Origin: Leucobacter chromiiresistens
Lineage (GTDB): Bacteria > Actinomycetota > Actinomycetes > Actinomycetales > Microbacteriaceae
Direction of reading: 5' to 3'
Assembly (NCBI RefSeq): GCF_900102345.1
Contig: NZ_FNKB01000001.1
Location: 744,001 to 808,000 of the forward strand
Length of the DNA stretch: 64,000 nucleotides
In this document: piece after piece, positions 60,015-64,000 of the stretch
Position numbering within the stretch: the first letter of the stretch is position 1
How the letters are laid out: every line of letters begins with the position of its first letter
The notes under the pieces: model-generated
Told to the model about the DNA's origin: nothing
The model's database searches: none
The model's input: only the letters and a program-made list of their open reading frames with translations
Position numbers and translations under genes: made by a program

Positions 60015-60590
60015 TCAGTCGCGGACGAGCACGAGCGACTCGAGATCGCGCCGGGTGCGCGGGGCGAGCTCGCGCTCGCGGAGCGGCTCCGACAGCGTGT
60101 CGGCTGAGCCGAGCTTTCCGATCGCGCTGATCGAGACGGGCACGAGGCGATCCTCGAGTGCGAAGGCGGCGCGGATCGCCTCGCGGTCGAAGCCGCCGAG
60201 CTGGTGCAGGTGGAGCCCCTCATGGGTGGCCTGCACGCTGAGGTGCGCCACCGCCTGACCGAGATCGTATTCGGCCCAGGGTCGAGCATTGCCCTCGGCG
60301 TCGGCCGTCTCGGCGATGTTCACGATGAGTGCACCCGCGTTCACGGCCCATTCGCGGTTGAACCCGACGAAGGTCTCGGCGATCCGGCTGAAGTTCTCGC
60401 TGCCGCGTCGGGCGACGATGAAGCGCCAGGGCTGCGTGTTGTTCGCGCTCGGCGCCCAGCGGGCCGCCTCGAGCACGCCGCGGAGCGCGCCCTCGGGGAA
60501 GGAGTGCGTGGTGTCGAATGCGCGCGGGCTCCACCGCTCGGCGAGGGGGTCGATGACGGGTGCGCTGGTGATGGCGGTGCGCGGGCTCAC
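60015..60590 (-). CDS. Nitroreductase family protein
   Basis: 191-aa FMN-dependent NAD(P)H oxidoreductase. N-terminal RWSPRAFD, then AARWAPSANNTQPWRFIVARRG (FMN-binding SxNxQPW), AGALIVNIA and the C-terminal EGLHLHQLGGFD segment. Such enzymes reduce nitro compounds, quinones or flavins; the physiological substrate is unknown. GTG start. Alone, convergent with the PH-like gene. Confidence 0.92.
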   Translation of the reverse strand: MSPRTAITSAPVIDPLAERWSPRAFDTTHSFPEGALRGVLEAARWAPSANNTQPWRFIVARRGSENFSRIAETFVGFNREWAVNAGALIVNIAETADAEGNARPWAEYDLGQAVAHLSVQATHEGLHLHQLGGFDREAIRAAFALEDRLVPVSISAIGKLGSADTLSEPLRERELAPRTRRDLESLVLVRD

Positions 60591-60684
60591 GGTGGGGCTC
60601 CTCAGGTCGTGCGAATGATGTTTCCGCAGGGCTGCAACGAGCGCGGCGGCGCGACTATTCCCGTCGATCGCGCTCGCGGGGCGG

Positions 60685-61689
60685 TCAGCCCAGCAGCCAC
60701 GCGACCGCGGCGATGATCGGCAGCGACGCGAAGGTGGTGAGGAAGACGGCGTCGCGCACCGTCGTCTCGGCCCGACGGTAGGTCGCCGCGTAGTTGTAGA
60801 CGTTCTGGGCGGTGGGCAGCGCCGCGATGATCGTCGCGACGAAGACCTCGTGCGCGCCCAGCCCGAACGCGGTGGCGAGGCTCCACGCCACGATCGGCAT
60901 GAGGAGCAGCTTGAGCGCCGACGCCGTGAACACGGCGGCGCGGCCCGTGCCCGGCTGCAGCGCCCGCTGGCCGCGCAGCGAGATGCCGAAGCTGAGCAGC
61001 ACCATCGGAATGGCGGCGTCGCCGAGCATCTCGAGCGGCGCCGAGACGATCTCGGGGATGGGCAGGCCGACGAGGGCGACGATCAGCCCGAGCACCGACG
61101 CGATGATGATCGGGTTCGACGCCGCCCGCCCGAGCGCGGCGAGCGCCCCGCGGAACGCCCCGCGCCCGCGCCGCTGCTCCCGCGCCGCGCCGGCGTCGCC
61201 CCGATCGTCGCCCTGCGCGTCGGTCGGCCCATCGACGCGGCGGCCCGTGCGCGTCGCCTCGAGCATCGAGAGGATCGTGGGCGCGAAGAAGATGAGCTGC
61301 ACGAGGATCAGGGGAGCGACGTACGCCGCGTCGCCCAGAATGTACACGGCGACGGGCAGCCCGAGGTTGTTCGCGTTGACGTACCCCGAGCAGGCCGCGC
61401 CGAGCGTCGTCGTCGCCAGATCGCGCTTGAACCAGAGCCGCGACGCGACGACGTAGACGGCCGCGACGATGATCGCCGCGAGGCTCGTGATCAGAATGAC
61501 CGGCGAGAGCATGATGCTCGGGTCGCTCTGCCGCAGCACGGTGAAGAGGAGCGCGGGGGTCGCGACGAAGAACGCGACGTTGTTGAGCACGCGGCGCTGT
61601 TCGCCCTGCACGACGCCGAAGCGAGCGGTGAGGTACCCGGCTCCGATGATCCCGAGGATGAGCGCGAACCCCTGCAGCACTCCGAACAT
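60685..61689 (-). CDS. AEC family transporter (auxin efflux carrier-like)
   Basis: 334-aa permease with about ten hydrophobic segments in two bundles. FGVLQGFALILGIIGAGYLTARFG opens it; GYVNANNLGLPVAVYILG is the conserved AEC crossing helix, and a charged cytoplasmic loop (Arg/Gly rich) separates the halves. It ends FATAQNVYNYA-type text (PTAQNVYNYAATY), as in the family. Related proteins export malate, malonate or amino acids. Substrate unknown. Confidence 0.9.
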   Translation of the reverse strand: MFGVLQGFALILGIIGAGYLTARFGVVQGEQRRVLNNVAFFVATPALLFTVLRQSDPSIMLSPVILITSLAAIIVAAVYVVASRLWFKRDLATTTLGAACSGYVNANNLGLPVAVYILGDAAYVAPLILVQLIFFAPTILSMLEATRTGRRVDGPTDAQGDDRGDAGAAREQRRGRGAFRGALAALGRAASNPIIIASVLGLIVALVGLPIPEIVSAPLEMLGDAAIPMVLLSFGISLRGQRALQPGTGRAAVFTASALKLLLMPIVAWSLATAFGLGAHEVFVATIIAALPTAQNVYNYAATYRRAETTVRDAVFLTTFASLPIIAAVAWLLG

Positions 61690-61714
61690 TCAGCTCCTCC
61701 CGGCCACTCCCATC

Positions 61715-62593
61715 CTAGAAGGCCGCGGCGGCCTCCTCGGCGATCACGCGCGAGAGGCGGTCGAGCGCCGGCGAGTCGAGCTTCCACCGCTGCCAGTAGA
61801 GGGGCATCAGGATCGGTCGCTCGCCCAGCGCGACGAGGCGCCCCTCCGCGAGCCCGGCCGCGCACTGCAGGTCGGGCAGCATGCCCCAGCCCATGCCGAG
61901 CTCGATGGCGTGGGCGAATTCGGCCGACGAGGGGATGAAGTGGCGGGGAGGTGCGAGGCAGGCGCGCGTCACCCGGCGGATGAAGCGCCGCTGGAAGACG
62001 TCGTGCCGATCGAATTCGAGCTGCGGGGCGGTGGCGAGGGCCGCGGCGGTGACGCCGTCGGCGAAGTGGGTCGCGGCGAAGTCGGGGCTCGCCACCGCGA
62101 AGTAGCGGTCGGTGCAGACGCGGGTCGACGTGCAGCCCGGCACGGCCGCCGACGTCGCGGTGAGGGCGGCCATCGCGGCGCCGCTGCGCAGCCGCTCCGT
62201 CGAGATGCTCTCGTCGGCCCGCAGCACCTCGAACGTCGCGCCGGTCTCGCGGGCGGCTCGCGCGAGCGCCGGCACGAACCACGTCGCGAGCGAGTCCGCG
62301 TTGACGACGATGGGAATGAGGGTGCCCGGCGACTCGTGCGACCCGAGCTCCGCGGAGGCGTCGGCGGCGATCTGCTGCACCTGGCGGGCGGCGCGCTGCA
62401 CGACGGCGCCGGCCGCGGTGACGGCGACGGGTCGGGTGCGCTGCAGCAGCACCGAGCCGACGCGCTGCTCCATCGCCCGTACCCGCTGGCTGATCGCCGA
62501 GGGGGTGATGTGGAGGCGGCGGGCCGCCCCCTCGAAGCTCCCCTCTTCGAGAATGGCTGCGAACGTGGCGAGGTGCTCGACCGGGAAGTCCAT
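61715..62593 (-). CDS. lysG: LysG/ArgP-type LysR regulator
   Basis: 292-aa regulator, divergent from lysE. The helix-turn-helix is EHLATFAAILEEGSFEGAARRLHITPSAISQRVRAMEQRVG, close to LysG/ArgP. The C-terminal domain binds basic amino acids in the family. It activates the lysE exporter when lysine, arginine or related amino acids accumulate. The 84-base gap to lysE carries the shared promoter and operator; I cannot define the site precisely. Confidence 0.9.
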   Translation of the reverse strand: MDFPVEHLATFAAILEEGSFEGAARRLHITPSAISQRVRAMEQRVGSVLLQRTRPVAVTAAGAVVQRAARQVQQIAADASAELGSHESPGTLIPIVVNADSLATWFVPALARAARETGATFEVLRADESISTERLRSGAAMAALTATSAAVPGCTSTRVCTDRYFAVASPDFAATHFADGVTAAALATAPQLEFDRHDVFQRRFIRRVTRACLAPPRHFIPSSAEFAHAIELGMGWGMLPDLQCAAGLAEGRLVALGERPILMPLYWQRWKLDSPALDRLSRVIAEEAAAAF

Positions 62594-62677
62594 AGAGCGA
62601 TCTTAAGCAGCATTCATGGTGGTGAAGAAGATTCACGTGCGCTGAAGTCGTCGCGAGGCGGAGGCGGCGCGTAGCGT

Positions 62678-63298
62678 GTGAGCGTGATCATTCCCTTTCT
62701 CGTCGGAGCGGGCAGCGGCCTCTCGCTCATCGTGGCCATCGGTGCGCAGAACGCCTTCGTGCTGCGGCAGGGCATCAGGCGCGAGCACGTGCTGCCCGTG
62801 GTGCTCATCTGCGGGCTCGCCGACGCGGTGCTCGAGCTGCTCGGCGTCGCGGGCATCGGGTTCGTGATCGAACGCGCCCCCGTGCTCCTCGAGATCGTGC
62901 GCTGGGGCGGCGTGGCGTTCCTCCTCTGGTACGCCTGGTCCGCGGCCCGGCGCGCGCTGCGCCCGCAGGCGTTGAGCGCGGGCGCCGCCGACCCCGCGCC
63001 GCTGCGCCGAGTGGTGACCGCGTGCCTGGCGATCACGCTGCTCAACCCGCACGTCTACCTCGACACCATGGTGCTGATGGGCTCCCTCGGCAACGCCCAG
63101 GGCGACCCGGATCGCTGGTGGTTCGTGCTGGGCGGCGCCGTCGCGAGCCTGTGCTGGTTCTTCCTGCTCGGCTACGGCGCGCGAGCGCTGACGCGGTTCT
63201 TCGAGACGCCGCGATCCTGGCGCATCCTCGATTCCGTGGTGGCGGTCACCATGCTCGTGATCGCGGCGCGGATCGCCTTCGGCGGCGTCTCGCACTGA
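62678..63298 (+). CDS. lysE: LysE/ArgO family amino acid exporter
   Basis: 206-aa inner-membrane exporter of basic amino acids. About six hydrophobic segments; family marks are GAQNAFVLRQGI near residues 22-33 and LLNPHVYLDTMVLMGSLG in the middle, containing the NPxxxLD motif. GTG 62678 is the start. It is divergent from and almost certainly controlled by lysG. Confidence 0.95.
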   Translation: MSVIIPFLVGAGSGLSLIVAIGAQNAFVLRQGIRREHVLPVVLICGLADAVLELLGVAGIGFVIERAPVLLEIVRWGGVAFLLWYAWSAARRALRPQALSAGAADPAPLRRVVTACLAITLLNPHVYLDTMVLMGSLGNAQGDPDRWWFVLGGAVASLCWFFLLGYGARALTRFFETPRSWRILDSVVAVTMLVIAARIAFGGVSH

Positions 63299-63323
63299 GA
63301 CGCCGCCCGGCGGGCCGCCCGCG

Positions 63324-64000
63324 CTACGCGTCTGCGCTCGCGCGCATCACAGCGTGCAGCGTCGCGCTGTGGACCGACCGGTCGAGGCCCGCCGCCCACC
63401 CCGTGGTGCGGCCGCGCCGGTACTCGATGAGGGTGAGGGCGTCGCCGGTGCTGCCCGCGCTCATGCTGGTCTGATGGAGACTCAGCACCTCGACGGGGTG
63501 CCCGGCCTCCGCCAGCGCGGCGGTGAGGGCCTCGACGGTGCCCGCGTCGTCGCGCGAGGTGGTCCGCTCGACGCCGCCCGCGCGCAGCGTGACGCTGGTG
63601 CTGCGGCCGGAGGTCGAGCAGTCGACCAGCTCGACCGGCGACTCGGTCGCGGGGGCGAGATACGCCTCGCGGAACAGGCCCCAGAGCTGGTCGCCCGCGA
63701 CCTCGCTTCCGCTGGCATCGGTGTGCTGCTGCACCCGACGGGCGAAATCGATCTGCAGGCGGCGGGGCAGCTCGATTCCGAACTCCGTCTCGAGCACGTA
63801 TGCGATGCCGCCCTTGCCCGACTGCGAGTTGACGCGGATCACCTCGTCGTAGCTGCGGCCGACATCAGCGGGGTCGATCGGCAGGTACGGCACGCGCCAC
63901 TCGATCTCCCGCTCCGGGCGGCGTTCGGCCGCGGCGCGGCGCCGGTGCTCCGCGAACCCCTTCTTGATGGCGTCCTGATGGGTGCCCGAGAACGCCGTGT
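63324..64000 (-). CDS. leuA: 2-isopropylmalate synthase, C-terminal part (5' cut by window end)
   Basis: About 225 codons of the leucine-pathway enzyme that condenses acetyl-CoA with 2-oxoisovalerate. The visible part begins AFSGTHQDAIKKGF, from the end of the catalytic domain, continues with WRVPYLPIDPADVGRSY and RVNSQSGKGGIAYVLE of the linker, and ends in the LeuA dimerisation/regulatory domain that binds leucine. The catalytic N-terminus lies beyond 64000. Frame intact. Confidence 0.95.
   Translation of the reverse strand, partial: TAFSGTHQDAIKKGFAEHRRRAAAERRPEREIEWRVPYLPIDPADVGRSYDEVIRVNSQSGKGGIAYVLETEFGIELPRRLQIDFARRVQQHTDASGSEVAGDQLWGLFREAYLAPATESPVELVDCSTSGRSTSVTLRAGGVERTTSRDDAGTVEALTAALAEAGHPVEVLSLHQTSMSAGSTGDALTLIEYRRGRTTGWAAGLDRSVHSATLHAVMRASADA

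Overview
This 64 kb window is a high-GC actinobacterial chromosome segment. The 16S rRNA at about 43.17-44.70 kb, the gene families (NucS mismatch endonuclease, a DUF7882-type small protein, DUF3618, bioYMN with a BioQ-like TetR regulator) and the GTG starts and translationally coupled overlaps point to Microbacteriaceae. The 16S sequence looks most like Leucobacter to me from memory; no database was searched.

Layout, left half. 0-4 kb: the end of a polar amino acid ABC ATPase and a large secreted M14 carboxypeptidase with a sortase-like tail. 4-9.7 kb: a tagD-like cytidylyltransferase, a small membrane protein, then a sharp junction near 5190 where a CynX-type MFS gene and a DppD-type ATPase gene both lose their 5' ends. 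The junction is followed by DppF, an amidohydrolase lacking its HxH motif, a thioesterase, a GNAT and a cupin. 9.7-14.9 kb: an HdeD-like membrane protein, an SseB protein, the biotin ECF transporter bioY-bioM-bioN with two BioQ-type operators, the TetR regulator and an alpha/beta hydrolase. 15-17.7 kb: a run of small proteins, including one whose start codon lies inside a perfect LexA (SOS) box, then nucS. 17.7-24.6 kb: MFS and MATE transporters, a PepO-like M13 peptidase and a DUF1684 protein. 24.6-29.6 kb: a complete peptide-type ABC importer (SBP, two permeases, two ATPases). 29.8-34.8 kb: TrhO, a MerR regulator with a textbook 19-bp-spacer promoter, a carboxylesterase with its GntR regulator, and a PEBP protein. 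35-38 kb: a TrpXYZ-like ABC importer. 38-41.8 kb: a 1272-residue PutA-family protein that has lost the active-site residues of at least its aldehyde dehydrogenase half.

Right half. 42.3-48.6 kb: tRNA-Tyr and a complete 16S-23S-5S operon with leader, spacer and terminator; the spacer has no tRNA. 48.6-54.4 kb: an XRE regulator, a GH114 lipoprotein, a D-2-hydroxyacid dehydrogenase, a LysR regulator, a CBU_0592-like membrane protein and glyS. The 3' end of glyS is embedded in three tandem 78-bp repeats. 54.6-60 kb: a CPBP protease overlapping a degenerate protoporphyrinogen-oxidase-like protein, a YtxH/holin/DUF3618 envelope cassette, hemD and a PH-like protein. 60-64 kb: a nitroreductase, an AEC transporter, the divergent lysG-lysE amino acid export pair and the 3' part of leuA.

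Most of the window is ordinary core and transport metabolism. The points most worth a second look are the two apparent pseudoenzymes (PutA-like and PPOX-like), the SOS box placed on a start codon, the 78-bp repeat array after glyS, the shared long-hairpin repeat family at 9.74 and 29.70 kb, and the double truncation at 5190. Start choices, domain limits and family names come from reading the sequence and from recall of the families, not from searches.
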